Shown: positions 11,011 to 21,330 of the stretch, in pieces
How the letters are laid out: each line of letters starts with the position of its first letter
How positions within the stretch are numbered: the stretch's first letter is position 1
Assembly: GCA_002803225.1 (NCBI GenBank)
Contig: NXFV01000472.1
Location: 30,744-94,743 of the forward strand
DNA: 64,000 nucleotides
Direction: 5' to 3'
Source of the DNA: Gamarada debralockiae
Taxonomy: Eukaryota; Ascomycota; Leotiomycetes; Helotiales; Hyphodiscaceae
The notes under the pieces: generated by a model
What the model was told of the DNA's origin: nothing
Databases searched by the model: none
Seen by the model: only the letters and a program-made list of their open reading frames with translations
Program-made: the position numbers and the translations under genes

Positions 11011-11641
11011 CTACAACTTCCCTTCCTCCACCAACATCCTAAGTTGGGCCAGCATACCAGCAACACCCCCCGGAGCCGTCATCTGATACTCCTTCTGCTT
11101 AGCAATAGCCTCCTTACTCCCAGCTTCGATTTCCTTATGCTCCCACTCGAACGTGAAAGTCAGGTATAACTCATCAGGAGTCGCGCCAGTGGAGACGATG
11201 TTCAAGACACGGCTTGCGGCACCTACGGTTCTGAAAATTTCAAGACCTGAGCCAGCGGAAGACTAGGGTGGGGTCAGAATATGATATGGGGGTTGCTGAA
11301 TGAGGAGAGTACGGTGATAGGTTTGATGTGCGTGATTTTCTCTTGAACTTTAGGTCCTATGATGGGTGGTTGGCCAACTCCACCACCTGTCGGCGTCAGA
11401 TCAAGGCATGGTAAATGGAGGGGGGAAGGGCACCATCTTTGAATTTCACCTCGCGCAGGACAGTTTCTCCGTCGTCTTCAAGGACCTCGCAGGTGTCGAT
11501 GACAGCTAAGAATGACTGTGGTTGTTTGCGTTTGAGCTCCAAGCCAGCCCACACTTGGTCGAGGGTCAAGACAGGGGAAATTCCCGGTGGGTTGACTTTG
11601 TTCATCAGATCATTAGATTGAAATTTGAAATCCGATCGCAT
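11011..11641 (-). CDS. DUF1857 family protein (START-like fold)
   Basis: Three exons: 11641-11434, 11356-11313 and 11262-11011. The joins keep frame and give about 167 residues. Diagnostic stretches are VNPPGISPVLTLDQVWAGL near the N-terminus, IDTCEVLEDDGETVLREV, and LYLTFTFEWEH in the last third. DUF1857 proteins are small single-domain proteins of START/Bet v1-like shape; one member sits in the acetylaranotin cluster (AtaL), but no metabolic cluster surrounds this copy. The start at 11641 is the first in-frame ATG; an alternative short upstream exon cannot be excluded. No damage seen. Confidence 0.8.
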
Positions 11642-13600
11642 GAACTCAACTAGACAGGGGAATGATGAAATGGTGGAATTGAACTGTGGAATATCTGCTC
11701 ACTCGGCAATGTTGCGGCAGCAAATAAGATCGTCATCGTATCAAGATTGCCGTGGGAAAATTATGGATCTCCGAATCAAGATTCTACATAAAAGAGAAAC
11801 CTTTCCACTAGGATTCAGCAACTGAAGTTGCAGAATCGAATGGAGATTGCTTGATACTTATCAGATAGCAGCTGAACGTCCGGGTAAAGACGAGCTAGAA
11901 AATAAGTGGGCTTCAACCAATAGGCTTAACTCCATCCGCCGATGAAGGGCCTTGCATACACTCTACCCTACCTTACAAGGTAGCTTCAGATGCATAGATG
12001 AGGCGTAGATCATATTCCCAGCAAGTGAAACCTTCTCCAATTCATCATAGCGCTCCAAACAGAGTCCACCGGGCCACTGAGGTTACTTCTAGAAAGTGGG
12101 GCCCAGAAAATGAGCCGAAATACACCCAATTACATCATATATCAGTTTCTGCGACAGCTCAGAAATATTTTTCCCAATCCGGAGAAGGTTTTGAACAGAA
12201 GTGGGTACACACTTCGAGAGGACGTCAGGAATATTGCCTGAAATAATCGGTATCTTCAGCACAGATCTGACCCGACACCTGGAGGCCTTGTAAGCTTGTC
12301 CGTAAGGTACGGACGTACAGGCTGTACAGCGATCTATAAATACAGGCCCTAGAATTAGTGAAGACAACAAATAATCAATTCATGCACTTCTTCAAGATCA
12401 GTTTTACTAGCGTATATGTGATCTTCAATAAGCCTATTTCGACAGACGACCCAACAGAGGGGTAATCGCGTAACATCGAGGGGTAGCAGAGGTGACACGA
12501 AAATATCAAGTTAATTAACTACAATCAGATTAAATTAGCTCAAATTAGATTTTATTTTGATTAAGTGTTTTTCAATAATCAAATAAAATCCATTATAATC
12601 AGACTATATCAGATTAAAATCAGATTAGATTAGATTTTCATTATAGATTTATTTGGATTGATTAGATTAGATTAATGGCTTATAATCTAATCTTATCAAA
12701 TCAAATGCCACACTGACTGGGGTAGTGCTTTTTGTCAAGAGGTCAGAGCCGCTATGGCAATACTGACGGCACCCACATCGACACTAACAACCATTCGTCG
12801 AACGCACCGTCTCAAGCGAGTTCTTGGCATGCTTGTAGTGCAAATGCCCCAGAGGGGCTGTGCACAACTAAATCAAACTTGTGTCACTAGACAAGTAACT
12901 GGATACTGCGTGAGCGTCATAGCGTCATTGCGCCAGCGCTATACTGCTCGCAGATACCGATGGCAGGGACCTTATTTACCGATATCTAGCGAGATTAAAT
13001 CTACATCACTACCCCTGCCCACCACGATAAAGGGCTGCATCAATTATGCGCTTTTCCGCTGTCAGACGCTACGACGGTAGGCGCAATTGAAATTCATCCA
13101 CTTCTCAGGAACACCAAAATTTCTCAAATCTCTATGAACCCGCGAATTTATAAATACACCAAAACTTATCAAAACACTCTCAAGTCAAGAAGAGGAAAAG
13201 AATAGAAGCATATCTATCATTTGCCAGATTTTTAAGATCCTGGAATTATTAGTTGTATTTTAAAATCAATTGTTTTTCAGTCCCGTTTTCCAAGGATCTC
13301 GCTTAAATTTCGAAACTGGACGATTTTCAATTGCGGCGACATGCATAGGCACTAATGAGATCTCCTGCAACACTGGTTTGATAGGCTGCTAGGGATGGAA
13401 TCTTAACTTGCACGGAGAAACTCTTAAATATCTTGAGATTCTTGAAAATACTGACTGGTGCGTTTCGAAGCTCATAAATTCACTTCTGATACCAAAACTC
13501 TATACTCGCACGGCAGTCTCGTGTGTCTCGTAGCAGGATTAAGGGGCCAGGGTGTATGCCAATATGTCAAACTTGGACGTTATATCCGCCACCTTAGATC
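11642..13600. other. Long gene-free stretch
   Basis: Nearly 2 kb without a supportable gene. The only structure I can name is the AT-rich TAATC/GATTA block at 12505-12712. Open frames here (for example 12754-13080) show no motif or codon pattern of a protein. Confidence 0.5.
12505..12712. repeat. AT-rich degenerate GATTA/TAATC repeat
   Basis: About 200 bp composed largely of imperfect copies of agatta, gattaga and their complement taatc, in both orientations. It reads as a decayed low-complexity or satellite-like block and contains no open frame. Confidence 0.6.
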
Positions 13601-13601
13601 A

Positions 13602-13622
13602 ATATATACATACATATATGTA
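13602..13622 (+). promoter_or_regulatory. TATA-rich promoter element
   Basis: An alternating run (atatatacatacatatatg) lies about 90-105 bp upstream of the metallopeptidase ATG at 13710, a reasonable distance for a TATA box of a strongly regulated secreted protein gene. Confidence 0.4.
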
Positions 13623-13709
13623 TCCAATCGCCCGTAAAGGCTGACTCTTCAACCGCCCAGTTTACACTTACTATTCGTTTTATTTTTGCATCCGCCAGCA
13701 GCTATCCTA

Positions 13710-16143
13710 ATGTATTTGTTCAAATCTTCTTTACTGTTTACTCCCTTCTTAGGCGGCTTTGCCCCCCTCGTTCAATGCCATGCCAGCCATGACAGCCTCG
13801 CGCAAGACCTCAAGGCTGTGATAAGGCACCTTCCGCGCAATACCAATGCTCGCGCTAATATCCCCCCACCAAATATCTCAATAAGAGAACTTTATCGTCC
13901 ATTTCCATTGCTGGAGGTGAAGATGGTGTATCATGCACCAGCGCTCAGATATCAGCAATCAACCAGGGAATTGCGGATGCTAGGGCACTGGCTACCGTCG
14001 CTAGCTCTACCCTAGGCATCTCTGGCTCCGAGAAGTCAGATGCCTATCTGCAATGGTTCGGTGCAGGTATGTTTATATGTTTAATTTGTTACATGCCTTT
14101 CTCTATCACTCAATTAATCTAGCGCTGACTCTTTGACAGGAAATTCAAACGCTGCAACCCGGATTAACATTAAAACAAACAATTACGAGGCTCTACTTGC
14201 TGATCTTAGTGGAGCAGTGTTCACATTAGAGACCGAGATAGGGTCCAATAATCTCGACGCCACTGGCCTTACCTTCCTCTGTGTCCCGGCTACTTTCTCC
14301 TCCTGCAAAGACGGTAGCACTGTTGCGCTCGCACTCGAGAAAGACACATCTTTGCAAGGCAATATTATTGGCCTCTGTCCAATATACTTTACCCTTCCTT
14401 CTCAACAATCGATGTTATCTCAAATTACAAACGGCAGGTTTACACTACCATCTACAGGATTTGCTATAGTACACGAAGTTCAGCATCTTAGTGCAATTGT
14501 TGGCTCGGCAAGCCGGTGCATAGATCAGCCAAACCCTGCGGGTGGGGGTTGTTACAGTGTAGCGTGGTGAGTTATACATACGATATCTCCCTCTCTGTAT
14601 GGATAAGCACTAAACCGGCTAAACCTATTCTAGTTGTAGCAGTCTTAATGACAACCTGAAGATAGCGAACGCGCAAAATATGGCCTTCTTCGCAGCAGAC
14701 GTGCTAGCTGATCCCAGTCGTGGCGCTCCAGCTGACCAGCAATCTTGTGTCATCCAAAAAAGAGATAATATATCGCCAGCGCCTGCTGCCTTACTCCTAA
14801 AGGTTAGAGAGTACGGTACAACCCTTACTAAAGTTAGGAGACAGGCCACTTCTAAAGCCGAAATTTCTACCGCAAAATTGTCATCCAGTTCGCCAAGCAG
14901 CCTAAGCTCCTCAGCAGAACTAACTACTTCCTCGAGGTCAGTGTCGGGTACTGATAGCTCTACGGCACAGCAGCTTGCCACGTCCAAGTCTGCTGCTACT
15001 TCTTCGAAGCCTTCTAGCACCTCGGCGGAAACGTCCACGTCCGCTACTACTTCTTCGAAGCCTTCCATCGTCACAGCACAGTCCTCCACTACGTCCCAGC
15101 CTGCTGCTACTTCGAAGACTTCCAGCGCTCCATTACAGGGACCCACATCTGCTACTTCTTCAAAGCCTTCCATCGCCACAGCACAGTCCTCCACTACGTC
15201 CCAGCCTGCTGCTTCTTCGAAGCCTTCCAGCGCCCCAGTGCAAAAGACCACGTCTGCTACTACTTCTTCGAAGCCTTCCACTGCTCCAGCACAATCTTCC
15301 ACTACGTCCCAGCCTACTCCTATTTCTTCGGCTGGTGGAGGTGGAGGTGGAGTACCTGTAGTACCACCACCTGTAGTACCACTACCCGTAGTACCACCAC
15401 CCATAGTGCCGCCTGTAGCACCGGGTGGAGGAGGCAATAGTGGTGGAAATCAGAAGCCCACAACGGCTAGCAACCCTGCTACTACTAGCGCAGGCACAAC
15501 CTCTAGCTCTAGCTCGAGTTCTACTTCGAGCAATACCTCCCAGTGTAGCCAGACATTGAATAAGCCATTCCCAACCGGCACCGGTCCAACTGATCAAGAT
15601 GGTTTAAGCAGCGCCCAGGTGGCTGAACTCCTGAAGCTTGGTGCTATAGCTTCGAATTCTGGTACTACTAGTTCTTCGGCAATTGCTACCACTAGTTCTT
15701 CGGCAATTACCACCACTAGTTCTTCGGCAATTGCTACCACTAGTTCTTCGTCGACTCTACCGCCAACTTCCAGGACTACGTCATCAGCTGGGACGACATC
15801 AGCCGCGGCCCAAACAACTACGTCTACTTCGCCGGCTGAACCTTGTCCAACCCTGGTGGCTAATGGCACAAACGACAATGCTGTAGCTGTAGATTGTCCA
15901 GGTGGAAGTATCATTGTCAATATGGCACCAGGCTTTGAGGCGCCTAGCCCCGACAATCCTAATTCCCAATATTTGGCTAAGAATAATTGTTCCATCAACG
16001 CCACAGTTACTTGGACGTTTGTTAGTAACAACGATCCTGTGGGATTTGTCGATGCTGTACCAGTTGCAGTAGGTCGAACAGAGTTTAGTACTGTTGCCGC
16101 AGGTTCATGTACATGGGTGGCTAGCTTCGTAATCGTAAGTTAG
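13710..16143 (+). CDS. Secreted HExxH metallopeptidase with Ser/Thr-rich repeat stalk
   Basis: Four exons: 13710-13817, 13886-14066, 14140-14566 and 14634-16143. The first intron (gtgata...ctaat...aataag) restores the frame. The N-terminus is a hydrophobic signal peptide (LFKSSLLFTPFLGGFAPL). The catalytic region has WFG, paired cysteines and the zinc motif HEVQH followed by a cysteine-rich CYSVAW segment, similar to fungal deuterolysin/lysine-specific (M35-like) endopeptidases. From about residue 285 a very long Ser/Thr/Pro stalk follows with three repeat types: SSKPS...QSSTTSQPA units, a VVPPP ladder and TTSSSAIA octapeptides. A C-terminal cysteine-bearing domain of about 100 residues ends the protein. 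Such stalks are usually O-glycosylated and wall-associated. No GPI signal is evident. Intact; substrate unknown. Confidence 0.75.
14994..15320 (+). repeat. Intragenic Ser/Thr-rich repeat, about 60-75 bp units
   Basis: Roughly six imperfect units of the type cttcgaagccttcc followed by cagtcctccactacgtccca, within the stalk-coding part of the metallopeptidase. Frame is kept in every unit. Confidence 0.7.
15346..15420 (+). repeat. VVPPP-encoding 15-bp repeat
   Basis: About five imperfect copies of gtagtaccaccacct, encoding a Val-Pro ladder that follows a Gly-rich hinge in the metallopeptidase stalk. Confidence 0.7.
15664..15753 (+). repeat. 24-bp TTSSSAIA repeat
   Basis: Three full copies and one partial copy of a 24-bp unit containing actagttcttcggcaatt, nearly identical to each other. 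The high identity suggests recent expansion. Confidence 0.75.
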
Positions 16144-16800
16144 CTGGGAGGACCTGGAGGGGGAAGGAAGTTCGTTACTTAGTGTTGTGCTAGATGAGAT
16201 AAGGCTGGGAGGGGATGTGGGAAATTCGCCTGATCGCTTTGTTGTTATTGTACTATTAGAGATGGCATTTTCTATGTTGTGGTAAGGTAGACAGTGCACC
16301 GTGTAGTAGGAAGTGTGGATTTTTCTGTGCCGAAGGCGAATCCTACATAAGAGTTGTGAACTCACTGCATTGCAGTATAGCCAGGTTAAATTATAATGTG
16401 TACTTTTAAATACCCAATATAAAGGTGTAACAGCTACAGGCAGCTGGAGGGCAACAGGAAGGATTACAGTATATCAGAGAAGTAGCAATAGGGGAAGGGA
16501 GACAATAGTAGTTGTATTCGTAGTGGTTGAAAAGAGGTTCCGTGGTACTAGTACGCTTGTGTAAAAACTCAAGCTTGCCTCCCCCATGTAGGGTCAATAG
16601 GCCTTACTTATCCTTCACTCTTGACTCCTATCTTCACATGCTAGCTGCACTAGTTGCTGACTCTGCAACTGACTGTACACTGACTAACTGCTGACTAATC
16701 GCTGACTGTCCCCGACTTTGCACAATGTTGAGCCTGGCTCAAGTAATTGTGCCAGTTCCAACGAATATCAAGAGTATATCCACGGTCGTACTCCTAGGGC
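16144..16800. other. 3' flank with CTGACT-rich patch
   Basis: Downstream of the metallopeptidase and before the Crypton-related block. From about 16645 to 16725 the motif ctgact/gactaa recurs at irregular spacing. No gene seen. Confidence 0.45.
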
Positions 16801-16919
16801 GCGCGTAGCGCGCCGCGCTCAGAGTGAGAGGGCCTTATTGAAGAGGGGGTTTAGGGGAGCTAGATAGAGGGGTATAGGCTTGATTTGCGTGCTTGCTATA
16901 ATAATTACTCCTCCTTATT

Positions 16920-19144
16920 TACACGCCTTCCTCCTAGCGCGGAGCCGCTTACAGAGCTGGTCAAGTGAGCATTGCATCTGCTCCTGCCGTAGGTTTACCT
17001 GCCACATAGCCGCTTCCTCACTTACTCGCTGCGCCTGCGCGACACGCCTGCGCGACACGCCTGCGCGACACGCCTGATCTCCTTAATAACCTCAAGCCTT
17101 AAGGAGTACCACTGTAGCTCATTCTACTGCCCGGCCCGCCACTGGCTACCCCACCTCGAGTTGAGTACGGCTACTAAAGGGCCGCCACGCAGACCGACTG
17201 TCCACTCCTACCAGAGCGCCCGTACGGTCTTGACGGTGCGGCTCATACGGTATACGGGCATCGGCGGCTTGCTTTGCGGCTCACAGCCTAGTGGCGGCGA
17301 CGTAATACGAGAGGGAGTATTTACAACACTAGCCTGGGCAGACGCGTACCTGCTTGATCCTGCCGTGGATACCGTGGCTAGTAGTACAGCAGGCAGGGCG
17401 GCAGTGGCAGTAGCAGTAGTAGCCAGGGGAAGAGCCTCTAGTCGAAAGGTAAGATAGCCAAAGGTCAGGACCTAGAGCTGCGTGGCCTGCGCCTGCTGCG
17501 ACTCGGCCACGCGGTCAAGGGACGCCTTAAGCTAGCTCGCCCGCTGCTCGTTCCGCGCGTCGAGAGCCTTCAGGTGGTCGACTACAAGTAGTATAGCTTA
17601 GTAGAAGAGCGAGAGCTAGCTTAGCTCCTACTCCCCTTGCGTATAGGCCTCAACCTTCTGCGCGAAGGTTGCGTAAACCGGGTACTAGAAGACTAGGTAG
17701 TTCTAGACCGGGTAGCTAGGGGCCAGGCTACGCAGGGCTACGGAGTCCTGTAAGATCACCTCGCGGAGGTAGAATAAGAGGTTCGTTAGCCCGGTCGTAG
17801 CAAGATCATAGATCTAGTCTACTTACGAGCCGAACCGGCCTTTCTACTTATCCAACTTAGGCCAGATCATCGAGAGGAGCTTATCAGAGGGCGCTATACT
17901 AGCCTAGCGGACCTCAAAGCAGCCTATCTACGCTGGGTAGCCGGCTATCGCACGTATAAACTCTCGTAGTAGTAAGTTTAGGTAGCAGCCGATCATTTGC
18001 TCTTAGTTCTACCGCCCAGCGCGCTAGATCTAGTCCTTACTAACCCCCTTTAACTTAACTAGCTTAGCGGTAAAGCTACGTAGACAATAGGTCTTCTTTT
18101 GAGAGGTAATACTAGCGTACTAGAAGGCTCTTATTACTTACTCGCGCTGCGAGTTGTACGAGAAGGGCGCCTCGCGGTTTATCGTACTCCCCTTGATCAG
18201 GCGGACATTATACTACACTAAGCGCTAACTAAAGTCTAAGAAGGGCTCGTTACTTAAGTCCTAGTAGTATAAGAGGTAAAAAGCCAGCCCGCTAAGTATA
18301 TAAGTAAGTAGCTGCTAATTCCGGAGCGCCCCGATCGTCTCGAGCCGGTTGTGCTGGTTCTGCTTACTAGCGCGTATAGTAAAGATCAGGGGTATATAAT
18401 ACATTAGGCCCTCCCTCTTAAACTCGAAGGTAAATAAGTTAAAGAGCTTAGTAGCGCGCCGATCGCTACTGCGGGTAAGTATATAGTAGCCGAGCAAGAC
18501 GTTAACAAGCGTCCTTAAGTAGCACTTAGGTAAGGCAGCCCCGTAAGCCTATAGCTCGTGGCAGACGCGCTCGAACTTATCCTTAGTATACCCGTTAAGG
18601 AGCGTATCACGGCCCTTGTCAGTGAACTGCTCCTTCTAGCGCTGAGCGTCCTACTGTTAGAGCGCCTTAAAGTACTTATAGACGCTATCTACGCGCGGTA
18701 ACGGGTGGCTGTTTATGCCTATTACCTTCTGCGTCTAGTAGAGGTCCGTGACGGCCGTCACGTAGCCGCGAACTAAGCGCCACGCAAGCCGTGTCTCTTC
18801 ACAAGGTACGCTATTGTCCGCTTTACGGCTCTTTGCCTTTAACGGCTAGGCTGCTACCTCCTCGACGAGGAAGAGGAGTAGCTTATCCTTTATTACTATA
18901 TCGCCGTCGCGGTACTACTTCCGCTCGCAGAAGGCCTATGATCACTTAGCTGCTAGGCACGAGGCACGTATATACGTACGCACGTATACGATAAATATAG
19001 GGCCTGTCTCTTACTTATCTTAAACTCTTCCTACTTCGGGTCATACGCTAGAGAGGTATTCTTCGGCCGCGCCGCGTGCGTAAAGGAGAGGACGTGCTGC
19101 GCGTTAGCGCGTAGCTCGGCATTATTTGCGATATCGATCGCCAT
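16920..19144 (-). mobile_element. Crypton DNA transposon, RIP-damaged tyrosine recombinase
   Basis: Reading the minus strand from an ATG at 19144 gives the fungal Crypton protein, broken by many TAG codons. Recognisable in order: PKNTSLAYDPK; DKLLLFLVEEVAA; the central Ndc10-like core between 18497 and 18315 (LTRSSDRRATKLFNLFTFEF, then SKQNQHNRLE); DEPFPDFS; KGVSKD and RAGR; and a C-terminal GCR1_C-like segment with YRMSRTVKTVRAL and EVIKEI near 17090-17240. Stops sit where the family has Trp or Gln, as C-to-T or G-to-A change at CpA/TpG would produce. CA and TG are scarce on both strands while CG is still common. Cryptons integrate by a tyrosine recombinase and have no long inverted repeats. 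The catalytic residues could not be assigned. Dead copy. Confidence 0.8.
17031..17076 (+). repeat. 13-bp tandem repeat (acgcctgcgcgac)
   Basis: Three full units and one half unit in the C-terminal coding part of the Crypton. The period is not a multiple of three, so each extra unit shifts the recombinase frame. Confidence 0.75.
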
Positions 19145-19620
19145 ACGACTGAGTCGGAGTACAGGCATTGTAAACAAGGATATGTATATATATAGACATA
19201 GATATAGTATTACTACTCTTATAGAACAGATAGATCGATTTGGATTATGTGTAACAGGCAGGCGGCCCTAGCTCCCTGGCCCTCCCTTATTTATCTCCCA
19301 CCCTCGAAATATCCAGCCAGCGCGCGCGCGCGCCCCTATTCAGCACGCGAATCAGCGAGCTCGGGCCCTGAAGGCCCTGAAGGCCAATCAGCAGGTCACG
19401 CTCAGCGGCGCGCTCAGCGGGCGCTCAGCGGGCGCGGTGATATTCGCGGATATCCACGGCCGGCGCGCCCTAGCGCCGTGGAGATTGGCGAATCTCTCTG
19501 GGGGGGCGCGCTGAGCACGTGAGCTTAGCGAGTCAGCGGGCGCTGAGCGCACCAGTCGATACCACCTGATCTCATTGTGAAATCGCCTATCTGAAATCGC
19601 CCGTTATGAAACCGCCCATG
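19145..19620. other. GC-rich block upstream of the Crypton ORF
   Basis: Contains a (gc)n run near 19320, repeated gctcagcgggcg units around 19400-19435, a near-palindrome (gatattcgcggatatc) at about 19439 and inverted halves (cgccgtggagattggcg). It is probably the Crypton 5' non-coding region. A similar gcgcgctcag string occurs near 16810, on the other side of the element. Confidence 0.45.
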
Positions 19621-20074
19621 TGACTTCAGGAGCAAGGCTCTTGTTACAATTAATCATTTAAGCCTAAAGTTCTATAACCTTATTGGTTAAATAAAGAAAT
19701 CTCGAGAATTTATAAAGATCTAGGCAAGGCAAAAAGAGCTATAAGTTACAAAGATCATATAGATAGTAGTAAGATAAGAGAGCATAATATCTAACCCTTA
19801 ATATACTTAACTAATATACTACTATAGAGTTACTTAAGATATCTTATAAAATCCTTTACTTAAGGCGGGTGGTTTGAAGAGAGGGGTGTGAGTTGATAAA
19901 GGTTGAGGCTACAGCGGGGATTTGATTGTTTGAGATTCGAGATTCGAGGACGGTGCATTATAATGTGCTTCCAGAAGGAGATAAGACGAGAGCTGTTATT
20001 TGTGAGTTGCGCCACTTGGCTTTGGGATGGCATTAATGAGAATAAATGCATGCTACACCCCAGCTGCATTCTCT
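19621..20074. other. AT-rich gene-free stretch
   Basis: From 19640 to 19860 the sequence is strongly AT-rich with many taagat and ctta strings and no open frame, like a RIP-eroded transposon tail. The rest is the upstream flank of the small gene at 20075. Confidence 0.4.
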
Positions 20075-20333
20075 ATGCCAGAAGAGTTGGCCAAGAAGCA
20101 AGAGACATTTGAGAAGAAGGAAAGAACAGTAAGTGGCTTGACGTGCCTTTAAGCCTTTAAGAAGGCTTCACTGACACTTGTAGACACACTGGCCGCACCG
20201 AAACTTCTGGATGCAGACCGAGATTTTGAGACTCGGAAAAAAAGATCCATACCATGATGATAGACCATTCGAGGAGCCAGAACTTTCTGACAAGTTGTTG
20301 GAGCTTGCCGGCTCAAAGCCCTACTCAGCGTAA
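20075..20333 (+). CDS. Small unrecognised protein, about 67 residues, two exons
   Basis: Exons 20075-20128 and 20184-20333. The intron has a canonical gtaagt donor and a ttgtag acceptor, and the joined frame is open: MPEELAKKQETFEKKERT then THWPHRNFWMQTEILRLGKK, ending in AGSKPYSA. Charge pattern and aromatic content look like a real, conserved small protein; the sequence is too short for simple ORF calling. An extra upstream exon is possible, because an acceptor-like cccag precedes the ATG. It converges on COA6 (stop at 20485). I do not recognise the family; a small mitochondrial or membrane-associated subunit would be a guess only. Confidence 0.6.
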
Positions 20334-20484
20334 GCTCTACCATTTATAGTCCACTTCGTATACCACGTGTAATTTAAATCAAAGTTCCACTCGTTATGTG
20401 AGGAGATGCATTCAAAGTGCCGGTTCCCAACTCCATCCCAATGCAATGTTGTACAAGTTTTATGCCCCTTCTCTCTCGCCTCAT

Positions 20485-20984
20485 TCATGGTTTTAGTCCT
20501 GGTCCTCCTGGTCCTATCTGCCCCGGCATCTCCGTAGCACCCTCAGCCTTTAGCTTCTCCAGAGTTTGATTCCGTTGGTATTCCATAACTCTCCGTTTCT
20601 TAAAATATGTGACCTGCACAGCACCATAATCAGCCATTGTCCGTCCAATACATCAAATCACATCTCTTCATGTCTCGAAGACCAATGTGCCCGCTTTCAT
20701 ATTCACCCCCTCCCGAACCCAGTGCAAAAACATAGCCAACTCACCCAACTCGAAGCACAATTCGCCTCAAACCACCTCCCCTCCGCCGCACATCCCTTCT
20801 CCGCCTTGTCCTTCTCCGACAAACTATCCACAATGCCATTCTTATCCAGACACCTAAAGTACGCATCCCTCGCCTCCCAGCACTTTGCACGTTGACTTCG
20901 ATCCGGAGCTATTGGCGCGCCATCTGAGGAGATCTTCGGCGCTGAGGGTGAGGGCTTGTCTGAGGAGCTCCACAATCCCATCAT
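20485..20984 (-). CDS. COA6: Cytochrome c oxidase assembly factor 6
   Basis: Exons 20984-20745 and 20613-20485, joined at a gtgagt donor, give about 122 residues. The protein has the COX6B/COA6 helix-turn-helix signature: SQRAKCWEARDAYFRCLDKN, then a second cysteine pair in GCAAEGRWFEANC and a lysine-rich YFKKRRVMEYQR tail. The cysteines form the CX9C-CX10C-type twin motif of intermembrane-space proteins that are oxidised on import by Mia40. COA6 helps mature the copper-A site of cytochrome oxidase subunit 2. It is divergent from SYS1 with about 350 bp between starts, so a shared promoter is likely. Intact. Confidence 0.92.
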
Positions 20985-21330
20985 GTAGAGCTATGAGAAA
21001 GGCTTTTCTGCAGTCGATGTCTTTCTAATGTGCTGTTGGTCCCGGCGAAGATATCAAAAAATTGACTGTTCGTCTCGAGTCAATCGATAACGCAGGTATC
21101 CGGTGGTATCGTTGAAGTTGATTGTGTTTTCCACTCAATAATCGAATCTCTCGAAGCTTTCCCCATTGAGGCTTTTGCGCTAAATCACGTACAGGTGGCA
21201 GAAAACCCACCGCCTTCAGACCAAATCCCAAGGTTTCTGGCCTCATCCCCATCCATCTCCCCCATCATCATTCACAAGACAAAACTACAAATGCTACTGC
21301 CACAATAACCCCTATTTCACCAAACAACAA

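Noticed and set aside
14625..15437. 270-codon minus-strand frame with DVVEDCA-type repeats
   Set aside because: The mirror of the Ser/Thr repeat stalk of the metallopeptidase; repeats on one strand make long frames on the other.
17000..17100. CRISPR-like array at the 13-bp repeats
   Set aside because: Units are directly adjacent with no spacers, and the organism is eukaryotic.
17161..17457. 98-codon plus-strand frame
   Set aside because: Antisense to the Crypton C-terminus, whose GCR1_C-like residues are clear on the minus strand.
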